A program made the translations under genes and the position numbers. Below the pieces are notes generated by a model. The model saw nothing but the letters and a program-made list of their open reading frames with translations, was not told the origin of the DNA and searched no databases. A stretch of DNA of 37,053 bases from a virus. The stretch is taken from the IMG/VR virus record IMGVR_UViG_3300036859_000666, positions 1-37,053 of that record; one strand, written 5' to 3'. Below, piece after piece: positions 29,106 to 36,700 of the stretch; positions within the stretch are counted from its first letter, which is position 1; each line of letters opens with the position of its first letter.

Positions 29106-30671
29106 TCACAGGAGGACCTCGGGCTCGTCGTCGGCCGGAGGACTGGGCCTAGGCTTAGCGTTCCCGTTCCTCGCGCGCGTACCCCCACCCACGCGATTCC
29201 TAGAATCATGTGGTGATAGGTGAACTGGTGAACTACTAACTACAAGAGGATCTACGTTCGAGCCGGGCCCTTCGAGTTCCCTAGAGTTATCCGACCCTTG
29301 CGGTTCACCAGTAACTGCAAGCGAATTCGAGGGAACCCCAAGGTCGGGAACTGCAGGGAACCCCAGTGAACCCGAAGGCTCGTGGTGGCCGTTGGCCGAG
29401 GGCTCCGGGCCGGGCGCCAGCCACTGGACCATGGTGTCCCGCGCGCCCTCGATCCCGAGCTCGGAGCGTCTGGCCTTGACCATGTGCACCTCGCCCGAGC
29501 CGACGAGCGTGGCCAGGTATTGGTCGAAGTCGCGCGCCTTGATCTTGGCCAGGCGCAGGGCGTCGGAGCGAGTGGTGCCCGAGCCGATGATCCCGAGGAT
29601 CCGGCGCAGCTGCTTAGCATCGGACGTGATGGCGATCTTGTCGTCGATCAGGCCCGTGACGTTGGTCCACAGCAAGCGGCAGTAGGCGATTGCCTGGCTG
29701 ACCGCGAGCTCGTCGACCACGCTCGGATCCCGGTCGTCGCGCCCGACGCACGCGCTGACCCGATACAGGATGCTGAACTTCAGGGCGTACGTCTGCAGGC
29801 GCACGGCGAACCCAGAGAGGTCCGATCGGTGGCTGGTCTTGCCGACCTCCTCCTCCCAGCCGAGGGTCCACGCGTCGAGCATGTCGCGCGCATCGGGCTC
29901 GAAGCGCACCTCGTGCTCGGGCCACTCAAAGGCCGTGTGCAGGTCGCTCGTCAACCGCGCGCGCGCCGCGGAGTCCATCGGCGCCGTCATGCCCTTGGGG
30001 CTCGCCTTCGTGCGCGCCGTGACGAACAGAAAGCGCGCCAGGAACCCGCCCTGCAGGTCGCCCTCGGTGATCTTGCCCTCGAGCCAATCGAGGGTCGTGG
30101 CGCCGAGCAGCGTGAGCGCCGGGCGCTCGACCTTGACCATCTCCTTCTGCAGGGCCCGGGTGTAGACATCGGGCCCGTCGTACAGCTCGGTCAGCGTCTC
30201 TTTGGCGCCCGCCATGTAGTCGCGCGACAGCATCGCCAGGAACCCGCCGAACTCCTTGACCGCGAGCAGGCCCGCCGGCTGCTTGCTCAGCATCGTGATC
30301 AGCTTCTCGCGGCTGAAGTCGGTCGGGTACACGCTGCCCTCGGACGCGGCGCGCAGCATGCGCTCGGCCTGGTTGATGGCCGTCGACTTGCGCCAGAAGC
30401 TGCTGGGCGCCACGAGCACGGCCCACAGGTGCGGGAACACGTTCTGGCCCCAGGACTCGGTGTACAGCCGGTTGCCGACGGCCGTCGACAGGGCGCACAG
30501 CCCGGCCACCAGGTGGAACTCGGGCGGCGCGTCGGTCAGCGGAGTCACCGCGCGCATGTACTCGGCGAGCCAGCCGTCGTCCGGCAGCGCGGCGCCCATC
30601 CGGATCTTCGCGGCGCGCAGGTCGGCGTCCGAGGCGAACGTCGCCAGGGCCTGGGCCATGCTCTTGGTCAC
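29106..30671 (-). CDS. DUF3987-family protein, putative replication ATPase/primase-helicase component
   Basis: 521 residues. GLCALSTAVGNRLYTESWGQ, then VLVAPSSFWRKSTAINQAER with a Walker-A-like SSFWRKST (89-96), GGFLAMLSRDYMAGAKETLT, and ALTLLGATTLDWLEGKITEG, all typical of the DUF3987 family often coupled to phage replication modules. The last about 100 residues are a Ser/Pro/Gly-rich disordered tail encoded by a relatively AT-rich repeat patch. It presumably helps initiate replication with host enzymes. ATG 30671 overlaps the preceding stop. Confidence 0.75.
   Translation of the reverse strand: MTKSMAQALATFASDADLRAAKIRMGAALPDDGWLAEYMRAVTPLTDAPPEFHLVAGLCALSTAVGNRLYTESWGQNVFPHLWAVLVAPSSFWRKSTAINQAERMLRAASEGSVYPTDFSREKLITMLSKQPAGLLAVKEFGGFLAMLSRDYMAGAKETLTELYDGPDVYTRALQKEMVKVERPALTLLGATTLDWLEGKITEGDLQGGFLARFLFVTARTKASPKGMTAPMDSAARARLTSDLHTAFEWPEHEVRFEPDARDMLDAWTLGWEEEVGKTSHRSDLSGFAVRLQTYALKFSILYRVSACVGRDDRDPSVVDELAVSQAIAYCRLLWTNVTGLIDDKIAITSDAKQLRRILGIIGSGTTRSDALRLAKIKARDFDQYLATLVGSGEVHMVKARRSELGIEGARDTMVQWLAPGPEPSANGHHEPSGSLGFPAVPDLGVPSNSLAVTGEPQGSDNSRELEGPGSNVDPLVVSSSPVHLSPHDSRNRVGGGTRARNGNAKPRPSPPADDEPEVLL
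29191..29371. other. AT-richer, repeat-rich patch inside the DUF3987 gene
   Basis: Contains tandem GGTGAACT (29219-29226, 29227-29234), inverted GGTTCACC near 29302, GGGAACCCCA twice (29331-29340 and 29356-29365), and other AACT/AGTT motifs. Base composition is clearly lower in GC than the surroundings. Possible iteron-like origin or protein-binding site. It encodes the disordered tail of the DUF3987 protein. Confidence 0.4.
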
Positions 30672-31264
30672 AGCTGGTAGACCTCGACGGGCTGCTCGAG
30701 CTCCTGCTCGGTGAACGGCTCGACGACCACGGGCTCCGAAGCCGCGTCCTCAGCCTCGATCGCGGCCCGGCGCACGGCCACCGCCACGTCGCTCGATCGG
30801 GGCGTCTCGCAGGCGCGACAGCAATGGGCGAGCGTCGATTCGCGCCAGATCCAGAAGCGCACGGTCAGCGGCTTGTTCTCGCCGCACCCCGGGCAGACGC
30901 GCTCGAGGACACCGGCCTCGCTGAGACGCGGGATTACGCCCTCGTCGGGGTTGAGGGTGATGCGCTCCTGGTAGTACCGCAGCCGCGTGCGCCCGGGATG
31001 CCCCTCGAGCGGCATGCCGGCCTCCCAGGGCTCGGCGCCGCCGCGCACCGCCTGCTCGCGGATGATCGCGAGGTCGGCCGCGAGGATCACGTGGATGGGG
31101 CCCTCGGTCCCGTGGAACCCGAGCTCCGTCAGGCGATCGCGACCCTCGGCCTCGGCGACGCGCCGCGACTCCCGCCAGCGGTCCATCATCAGCCCGAGAT
31201 AGCGCGCGGCGTCGTCCAGCTCCTCGTTCGTCAGGCTCATCAACACGAGCTCGGTTTCGGTCAC
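30668..31264 (-). CDS. Hypothetical 198-aa protein with a zinc ribbon
   Basis: GTG start (31264) overlaps the preceding stop. N-terminus helical (SLTNEELDDAARYLGLMMDR); near the C-terminal half VCPGCGENKPLTVRFWIWRE then CCRACETPRSS gives two CxxC pairs, a zinc ribbon. An alternative start is the Met in VLMSLTN. It precedes the DUF3987 gene in a coupled cluster, so a replication role is likely but not specified. Confidence 0.65.
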   Translation of the reverse strand: MTETELVLMSLTNEELDDAARYLGLMMDRWRESRRVAEAEGRDRLTELGFHGTEGPIHVILAADLAIIREQAVRGGAEPWEAGMPLEGHPGRTRLRYYQERITLNPDEGVIPRLSEAGVLERVCPGCGENKPLTVRFWIWRESTLAHCCRACETPRSSDVAVAVRRAAIEAEDAASEPVVVEPFTEQELEQPVEVYQL

Positions 31265-31494
31265 TTGAAGCCCTTCGCCTGGCGAGCGAGGGCGGTGCTG
31301 GGCGACCCTTCGCGCAGCACGACCCGGTAGCCGCCGTCGACCGGCTCGCAGGATTCGAGGAGCGGTGTCCCGACCCAGAGCGCGAGCGTCGCGAAGATCC
31401 CGGCGCGCAGCACGGCCACACTCTCCGAGGGCGCGATGCTCTCGGGCACAATGACCGTGATCGACTCGCAGATGATGTTCGGCAGGGCGCTCAC
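31261..31494 (-). CDS. Hypothetical 77-aa protein
   Basis: GTG start overlapping the preceding stop, stop overlapping the following GTG. SALPNIICESITVIVPESIA and SESVAVLRAGIFATLALWVG look like beta-helix-rich sequence; LREGSPSTALARQAKGFK is a basic end. No family seen. Translational coupling supports it. Confidence 0.6.
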   Translation of the reverse strand: MSALPNIICESITVIVPESIAPSESVAVLRAGIFATLALWVGTPLLESCEPVDGGYRVVLREGSPSTALARQAKGFK

Positions 31495-32189
31495 GAGGCC
31501 CTCCGTAGCGACTGGGCCTCGTGGCTACGGCGCCAGGACCTGGCCCGTCGGACCCACCGCCGGCGATGCTCCTGGTCGTCGACGCCGCGAGCCCGCCGCC
31601 ACTCGATGAGCGCCGGGAGATCGGCCTCGAGCAGCATCCGGCGGACGCCACGCCAGCGGACGTCCAGCTCGAGCTCCTCGCATGCCCGGGTCAGCGCGCC
31701 GCCGGGGTCGGGGGCGCCGCGCCGGTACGCCTCGCCCGTCGTGATCCACTGTCGGACGTGTCGCTGGTAGGCGACGTCGACGAGGCGACGATCGACCTGC
31801 TCGTCGTGCTCGTGCAGGAAGTCGACCAGGTCGCGCTCGGCGACGACGTAGCGGAAGCCGCCGGCGCCCCGACCAGGCATCCGAGCGACGATCAGCCAGC
31901 CGCGCTCGATCCACTGGTCGAGCATCCGATGACCGGTCTGCCCGGTGATGAGGGCGACGTCGCCCTTGCTCAGCTGCTGGTACTTCCACGGCAGCACGCC
32001 CATCTTCACGGCCTTCAGGCGCATCGCCCAGACGGTCCGCCCGAGGCGCCTCGCGAGGACCTCGTTCGGGATCCGCCCGTACTGCTCCTCGAGCAGCTCC
32101 ATCTGCGCCCGCGTCCAGTTGCGGGCCGTCGACGTCGACCTGGGGGGTTCGCCAGGCGTGCGCGGCCGATTCCACACTCCCTTGGGCAT
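31491..32189 (-). CDS. DNA-binding protein with SANT/Myb-like and HTH elements
   Basis: 232 residues. NWTRAQMELLEEQYGRIPNE with VLARRLGRTVWAMRLKAVKM is a Myb/SANT or homeodomain-like helix set. The next part has LSKGDVALITGQTGHRMLDQ and a helix-turn look. The end is very Arg-rich. Likely DNA-binding, for early gene control or replication. ATG overlaps the preceding stop. Confidence 0.7.
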   Translation of the reverse strand: MPKGVWNRPRTPGEPPRSTSTARNWTRAQMELLEEQYGRIPNEVLARRLGRTVWAMRLKAVKMGVLPWKYQQLSKGDVALITGQTGHRMLDQWIERGWLIVARMPGRGAGGFRYVVAERDLVDFLHEHDEQVDRRLVDVAYQRHVRQWITTGEAYRRGAPDPGGALTRACEELELDVRWRGVRRMLLEADLPALIEWRRARGVDDQEHRRRWVRRARSWRRSHEAQSLRRAS

Positions 32190-32554
32190 CAGGCGGCCAC
32201 CGTCGTCTCAGCCGCATCCACGGCCTCGGCCATCGAGCGCTTCCAGACGTCGAGGCAGCCGCGCAGCTGGTAGATCGCCTCACGCCGCTCGTAGTACGGC
32301 TGGCCCATCCGGTTGCTGTAGCTCGCGGCGGCGGCGCGCCGGATGGCCGTGACCAGGTAACGCAGCTCGTCGCTCGCGTTGGCCGACAGCCCGCGGACCG
32401 CGCCGAGGGCCTCGACGAGCCGCTGGTGCGACGCCAGGCGCTCGTTGTACCGGACGCCCCGCGGCAGGTTGCTCATCGGCCGCCAGGCGAGGTCCTCGGC
32501 CGCATCGATCGCGGCACACAGCGCCGGGCTCACGCGACCGCGCCGATTGGCCAT
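32189..32554 (-). CDS. Hypothetical 121-aa protein, first gene of the replication operon
   Basis: Helical 121-residue protein (MANRRGRVSPALCAAIDAAE, HQRLVEALGAVRGLSANASD, ELRYLVTAIRRAAAASYSNR). No family seen. Its ATG at 32554 is divergent from the toxin gene, with the 53-bp region 32555-32607 shared between them. The palindromic operator of the toxin-antitoxin pair could therefore also affect this operon. Confidence 0.65.
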   Translation of the reverse strand: MANRRGRVSPALCAAIDAAEDLAWRPMSNLPRGVRYNERLASHQRLVEALGAVRGLSANASDELRYLVTAIRRAAAASYSNRMGQPYYERREAIYQLRGCLDVWKRSMAEAVDAAETTVAA

Positions 32555-32560
32555 GATTGT

Positions 32561-32601
32561 GCAGATATCCTCTTGACAAGATATCTGCTAGGGTGGATAC
32601 T
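32561..32601 (+). promoter_or_regulatory. Toxin-antitoxin promoter and palindromic operator
   Basis: TTGACA (32573-32578), 17-bp spacer, GATACT (32596-32601), and the toxin ATG only 6 nt later (leaderless transcript expected). The palindrome GCAGATATC / GATATCTGC (32561-32569, 32580-32588) flanks the -35. It is well placed for repression by the XRE antitoxin, as is usual for higBA-type operons. Confidence 0.75.
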
Positions 32602-32607
32602 ACGTGC

Positions 32608-32901
32608 ATGGACAAGCCGTGGACGGAACGTCTCGCCGAAGTCGGTCCGACCCTCGGTCGCCCGACCGTCGGGGAGATCGACCTCAGCCGCTACCCGAAG
32701 GACGTGCAGCAGTTGTTCGGCAGCAAGCTCAAGGAACTGCGAGCGGGCAACGTCCGCATCCTGTTCACATTCGGCCCGGACCGCGTTCCGGTCCTCATCT
32801 ACGCCGGCGACAAGGCCGGCGATTGGAGCCGCTGGTACCCGGCGGCAATCAAGGAGGCCGCCCGGCTCTACCGGGCATACCTGGAGGACATCAGTCCTTG
32901 A
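32608..32901 (+). CDS. higB: HigB/RelE-superfamily toxin (Gp49-like)
   Basis: 97 residues. The family-typical IDLSRYPKDVQQLFGSKLKE, then LRAGNVRILFTFGPDRVPVL and GDKAGDWSRWYP, match the phage-derived Gp49-like RelE toxins that act as mRNA interferases. The ATG at 32608 is used (an upstream in-frame start would fall inside the promoter). It is followed 48 nt later by an XRE antitoxin gene; toxin-first order is typical of higBA. Likely stabilises the prophage or affects host survival; activity is not shown. Confidence 0.85.
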   Translation: MDKPWTERLAEVGPTLGRPTVGEIDLSRYPKDVQQLFGSKLKELRAGNVRILFTFGPDRVPVLIYAGDKAGDWSRWYPAAIKEAARLYRAYLEDISP

Positions 32902-32949
32902 ACTAGGCCCCGCGGTCGGGCGCTCATCGACCGCAGGAAGGACCACGTA

Positions 32950-33390
32950 ATGACGAGCACCGCCGGGGGCAAGCGGCGTGTGACCAGGAAGTTCAGCGAG
33001 ATCCGCCGCCCGGAGACCCCGGAGCGGCGCGCACGCATCGACGCGATCAAGGCCGGCATGGCCGCGGGGGAGCGGCTCTTCGAGCTGCGCAAGGCCCGGG
33101 GCGTGACCCAGGTCGACGTCGCCGATCGCCTCGGCGTCAGCCAGGGCAACGTGAGCGAGCTCGAGCGCCGGGAGGACCTGTTCCTCTCGACCCTGCGCGG
33201 CTACGTCGCCGCCCTCGGCGGGCACCTCGAGGTCAACGCGGTGTTCGACGAGGGCGACTCGCACCTGATCGACCTGCAACAGTTCGCCAAGGCTGCCCAG
33301 GACGCGGCCGCGGCCGCCCGCGCGACGATCCCGAGCTCCGAGCCCGAGCGCGCAAGCCGATCCACTCGCGGGGTGGCCGAGACCGCCTGA
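32950..33390 (+). CDS. higA: HigA-like XRE antitoxin
   Basis: 146 residues with a Shine-Dalgarno AGGAAGGA 8 nt before ATG 32950. An N-terminal extension, then the HTH: LFELRKARGVTQVDVADRLG, VSQGNVSELERREDLFLSTL, RGYVAALGGHLEVNAVF, which is the standard antitoxin pattern. It should neutralise the toxin and repress the operon through the palindrome at 32561-32588. The last 40 residues are Ala/Arg-rich. It ends 5 nt from the convergent 100-aa gene. Confidence 0.87.
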   Translation: MTSTAGGKRRVTRKFSEIRRPETPERRARIDAIKAGMAAGERLFELRKARGVTQVDVADRLGVSQGNVSELERREDLFLSTLRGYVAALGGHLEVNAVFDEGDSHLIDLQQFAKAAQDAAAAARATIPSSEPERASRSTRGVAETA

Positions 33391-33395
33391 CCGCG

Positions 33396-33698
33396 TCACG
33401 CCGGCGCCTTCCGGTCAGCCGGGTGCTGTCCGATCGGGTACCACGTGCGGCCGACCAGCGCCGCCTCGCGACGCTCGCACTTCGAGCAGCGCACGGCATC
33501 CTCGCCGGCCGGCTGGAACCGCACGTCGCGCGCCTGGCCGTTGTGGCGCGTCGGGTCGTAACCGCAGACCGCCTGGTGGCCGTCGTCGATGGCGCCCTGG
33601 TTGGCAGCGTTGCGCCAGAACAGGTGCGCGAACCCGAACCCGCCACCGCGGTCGGCCTGGCCCCACATGACGATCGACCCGGGATGCTGGTCGGTCAC
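33396..33698 (-). CDS. Hypothetical 100-aa protein with a zinc-like cluster
   Basis: GTG start (33698) overlaps the XRE gene stop. IVMWGQADRGGGFGFAHLFW, VCGYDPTRHNGQARDVRF, and VRCSKCERREAALVGRT, with cysteines C, CxxC and His. Metal binding is plausible. Function unknown; last gene of this early segment. Confidence 0.6.
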   Translation of the reverse strand: MTDQHPGSIVMWGQADRGGGFGFAHLFWRNAANQGAIDDGHQAVCGYDPTRHNGQARDVRFQPAGEDAVRCSKCERREAALVGRTWYPIGQHPADRKAPA

Positions 33699-33970
33699 TG
33701 GCCGGCCTCCGCGTAGGCATCGAGGATCCGCCGTGCCTGGTCACGGGACGGGCACGACCGACCGCGCTCGATGCGCGACAGCTCACCGGCGTTGATGCCG
33801 GTCTTCTCGGCCAGGTCCCGGAGTGACCAGCCGAGCGCTCCCCGCGGCCGACCCCACTCCGTATCCGGGGCCTTCGGCTGGCGCTGCTGTGGTGCGTTGC
33901 AACGCAGGCCCACCGCGCGAACAGGCTCGTCCTGCCCATGTGGGCGCTGGCCGTCTGGCTGGCCCGTCAC
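33695..33970 (-). CDS. Small XRE-type HTH regulator
   Basis: 91 residues, GTG start overlapping the stop of the 86-aa gene. The second half is a clear Cro/C1 HTH: LGWSLRDLAEKTGINAGELS, RIERGRSCPSRDQARRILDA. The first 40 residues are unstructured. Could regulate the early operon or be a Cro-like protein. It is not coupled to an antitoxin-like partner. Confidence 0.75.
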   Translation of the reverse strand: MTGQPDGQRPHGQDEPVRAVGLRCNAPQQRQPKAPDTEWGRPRGALGWSLRDLAEKTGINAGELSRIERGRSCPSRDQARRILDAYAEAGQ

Positions 33971-34227
33971 GCGCCGCCCTCGCCGTCAGGCAGGACGGGA
34001 CCGACCGCCTCCAGCCGGATGAGTGGCTCCGGGGCGTCGGCCGGGACGACGGTCTCGGCGATGAGGTCGAGCGGGTCGAACACCCAGTCCGGGATCTCGG
34101 CCTTGAACTGGACGCTGACCGCGCCCATGCCGCGAGGCAGCGTCCCACGGGTCTTCGTCAGCTTCTGCGCCTCGATCGACCCGCCGCGCACCCGATGGAA
34201 CTGGACGAAGAACGAGACCTTGCTCAT
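33967..34227 (-). CDS. Hypothetical 86-aa protein
   Basis: MSKVSFFVQFHRVRGGSIEA, QKLTKTRGTLPRGMGAVSVQ and a beta-like end (LIAETVVPADAPEPLIRLEA). No family recognised. ATG and stop overlap the neighbours in the coupled early chain, next to the clamp homologue. Confidence 0.6.
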   Translation of the reverse strand: MSKVSFFVQFHRVRGGSIEAQKLTKTRGTLPRGMGAVSVQFKAEIPDWVFDPLDLIAETVVPADAPEPLIRLEAVGPVLPDGEGGA

Positions 34228-34841
34228 GAGGCCACGGAATCAGGAGCGGCAGCCCGCTTACGCTTCGCCTCGGCGATCGGCATCGCCTCGCCGTCTGGCA
34301 GGCGGATCGGCATGATGATCTCGACGAAGCCCGACGAGCCCTCGATCGCGATTGGGTCCGTCGGCCGCCGCATCCGGAGCTTCACCTGGAAGTCGGACGT
34401 GCCCTTGGCGATGTCGGCCAGGAACCGCGGGTTGAATGCTCCGACGACCGGCCATGTGACCTTCGCCACGACCTCGTCGTACGGCGGGTACTTGCCGTCC
34501 ATGAGCCGCGTGCTGAACTCGAACGATGGATGCCTCAGGGTCAGCGCGCCGTCCGTATGCCCGAGGACGATGACGCCGACCGCTCGCTTCAGCATCCGCA
34601 GGATCAGGTCGACGTCGTCGCGGTAGACGATGGCCCGCTTCCACGTCGCGGTCCGCCCGACCGCCGGGATGGGCTGAATGGCGATGCGGTAGTTGTCGGC
34701 CGCGACCGCCCGGAAGCCCTCGCGGTCGCCTTCGAGCAGCACTGACGCGAGGACCGGACGCGCCTCGTCATTCGCCGCGGCGTGACGCACCGCCTTCAGC
34801 GCGGTGACGAGATCGGCGCACTCGACGGTGAGCGTGCTCAT
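34224..34841 (-). CDS. Truncated DnaN-like sliding clamp homologue
   Basis: 205 residues. DLVTALKAVRHAAANDEARP then VLASVLLEGDREGFRAVAAD and NYRIAIQPI matches the first half of a beta-clamp domain (ATDxxRLAx pattern). LMDGKYPPYDEVV matches the end of domain II. FNPRFLADIAKG and GFVEIIMPIRLPD match the last half of domain III, ending as in the MPMRL tail of DnaN. Bacterial clamps are about 370 residues, so roughly half is missing. It may be a mini-clamp that assembles as a different oligomer, or a decoy or regulator of the host clamp. It is close to RecT in the early operon. No phage polymerase was seen. Confidence 0.7.
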   Translation of the reverse strand: MSTLTVECADLVTALKAVRHAAANDEARPVLASVLLEGDREGFRAVAADNYRIAIQPIPAVGRTATWKRAIVYRDDVDLILRMLKRAVGVIVLGHTDGALTLRHPSFEFSTRLMDGKYPPYDEVVAKVTWPVVGAFNPRFLADIAKGTSDFQVKLRMRRPTDPIAIEGSSGFVEIIMPIRLPDGEAMPIAEAKRKRAAAPDSVAS

Positions 34842-35584
34842 GACCCGGACTCGTTGAACTCGTGGTCGCCCGGATGCTCGGCGGGCCTGATGCAGCCGTG
34901 GAACGGGCAGTCCTCGGTGCGGCCCCTGGCTCCGCGCTCGACCGTGACCGTGATGCCGCGCTCCGGGTCATCGAACTCGCCACGCTCGGCTGCGTCGGCG
35001 ACCGCGTCCATGACGCGTCCCGCGACGTCGTCGACTGGCCGGAGCGGCGTGGGCTCGGGCTGCTCCTGGCCGTGCTGCCAGGCGGCGAACGCGCGGACGA
35101 ACGGATCGATCGCGGGCAGCGCGCCGCCGTACCGCCGGGCGACGTCGGTGAACTCCTCGAGGTCGTGCTTCCGGACGCGGAGCCTGACCTCGCCCTCCTC
35201 GTCGTACTCGACCCCGAGGTGCAGCAGCTCGTGCAGCAGGAGCGCGTCGCGCTGCTCGCTCGTGAACTGGTCCCAGAACCAGCCGCGGCACCAGATGACC
35301 GCGTCGTGGCCCGTCAGGTCGTGCCACAGGACGGGGGCCTTGATGCACTTGGCGATTGCGTCGTGCTTCGCCTCGTCGCTGAGCGGGTCGAAGGGCTTCG
35401 CGTTGATCAGGAAGCCGACGTTGATGTCCTCGCCCTCGATCGCGCGCCGCACGTTGAACAGGCGCCCGACCTCGCCGGCGGCGCCCAGCTGCGACACCAC
35501 GCGCTGCGCGACGTCGGCGACGGCCGTCGAGACGATGAACTGGCTGGGGTTGAGGTCGGGGAACATGTCGGGCGTCGTGCCCAT
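34838..35584 (-). CDS. Putative phage metallopeptidase (HExxH) with C-terminal Cys/His knuckle
   Basis: 248 residues. ALLLHELLHLGVEYDEEGEV holds the HELLH motif (His118, Glu119, His122), as in the putative metallopeptidase family described in phages. The N-terminus DMFPDLNPSQFIVSTAVADV is helical. A C-terminal CPFHGCIRPAEHPGDH has two Cys and three His. Substrate is unknown; it lies between RecT and the clamp homologue, so an action on host replication or defence proteins is possible. Confidence 0.7.
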   Translation of the reverse strand: MGTTPDMFPDLNPSQFIVSTAVADVAQRVVSQLGAAGEVGRLFNVRRAIEGEDINVGFLINAKPFDPLSDEAKHDAIAKCIKAPVLWHDLTGHDAVIWCRGWFWDQFTSEQRDALLLHELLHLGVEYDEEGEVRLRVRKHDLEEFTDVARRYGGALPAIDPFVRAFAAWQHGQEQPEPTPLRPVDDVAGRVMDAVADAAERGEFDDPERGITVTVERGARGRTEDCPFHGCIRPAEHPGDHEFNESGS

Positions 35585-36666
35585 CAGAGCGCCTGTCCTT
35601 CGGGCTCCTGGGCCGCCAGGTGCTGGACGAGCTCGTAGCGCTGCTCGTCGGTCAGCGGCACGTTCGCCTCACGCGGGAAGAGGCGCTTGCTCTCCTCGAT
35701 CGCGTACGGCCGGCTGACCTGCAGCCGCTCGAGCTCCGATGCGAGCTGCTCCAGGGTCAGGCCGGCCGGCAGTCCGGGCTCCGTGGGCTCAGGCTCGTCG
35801 TCCGCCGGTTCCTCAGGCGGCGTGACGTCCTTCGCCAGCCGGCTGGCGAGCTGCGAGGCCCGCGACTGCCGCCCGGTGGGCGCGGTGGCCACCGGGGCAT
35901 CCTCGTCGCGGACCCCGAGCAGTTCGTCCTCCCGGATGAGGATGCTGCGGATCTCGGGGCGGACCGGGAGCACCTTGGCCAGCCGCTTGATGACCGTCTT
36001 CTTGGCCATCTCGTCCCAGTCGCTGGCCCACGGGCTGAAGCCGCGGCCGCGGCCACCGCGCTCGTGGATCCGCTCGACCGCCGCGCGGTCCATGACGTCG
36101 GGAATGCTTGAGCCGTCACGCAGGCGGGCGATCGCGTAGACGTGCGTCGTGGGCTTCGTGCTGGCGTCCGTGGCCAACGACGGCACGTGCACGATGACGG
36201 GCTGCAGGCCGAGCTCGTAGGCGAACTCGTCGCCCTCCTTGACGACCCGCGCCTCGAGCGACTGCACGTCGGACGGCGGCTTCGTGACCAGGCGGATGAC
36301 GCCCCGGTAGTCCGGGATCAGCTGCGCGCGCTTCTCGTAGTGCGGGCGGTCCTTCGTCCCGACGTTCACGTTGTACGGCACGAGGTGCGCCCCGCCCGCG
36401 GCGCCCGTCGGCTCGAGGCCCTGGGCCGCGGCCTCGAAGATCGAAAGGATCACCGACTCGGCGGTGCACTCGAGGAGCTCGGGGTTCTTGACGATCGCCT
36501 GGACGCTGACCCGGCGGAAGCGGTCGGCGGCCGCCTGGTCGGGCAGCAGCTCCATGAGCGCCGACGCCCGGTCCTCGAGCATCCGGACGACCGGGCTCTG
36601 CTCGACGCGCTCGACGATCGTCAGCGCCTTGCTCTCGGCGGGCTTGGCAGGTGCGGCGGTGGCCAT
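35584..36666 (-). CDS. recT: RecT-family single-strand annealing protein
   Basis: 360 residues. FRRVSVQAIVKNPELLECTA, SVILSIFEAAAQGLEPTGAA then GGAHLVPYNVNVGTKDRPHY and AQLIPDYRGVIRLVTK are classic RecT sequence, and ASDWDEMAKKTVIKRLAKVL belongs to the C-terminal helix. It anneals single strands produced by the YqaJ exonuclease. Start ATG 36666 with GAGGAGA upstream. In the circular reading it lies just after the repeat gene in the same operon. The last 100 residues are acidic and disordered. Confidence 0.93.
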   Translation of the reverse strand: MATAAPAKPAESKALTIVERVEQSPVVRMLEDRASALMELLPDQAAADRFRRVSVQAIVKNPELLECTAESVILSIFEAAAQGLEPTGAAGGAHLVPYNVNVGTKDRPHYEKRAQLIPDYRGVIRLVTKPPSDVQSLEARVVKEGDEFAYELGLQPVIVHVPSLATDASTKPTTHVYAIARLRDGSSIPDVMDRAAVERIHERGGRGRGFSPWASDWDEMAKKTVIKRLAKVLPVRPEIRSILIREDELLGVRDEDAPVATAPTGRQSRASQLASRLAKDVTPPEEPADDEPEPTEPGLPAGLTLEQLASELERLQVSRPYAIEESKRLFPREANVPLTDEQRYELVQHLAAQEPEGQAL

Positions 36667-36700
36667 GGTCGTCTCCTCGCGCGGTGGGATGCTTGAGCCG

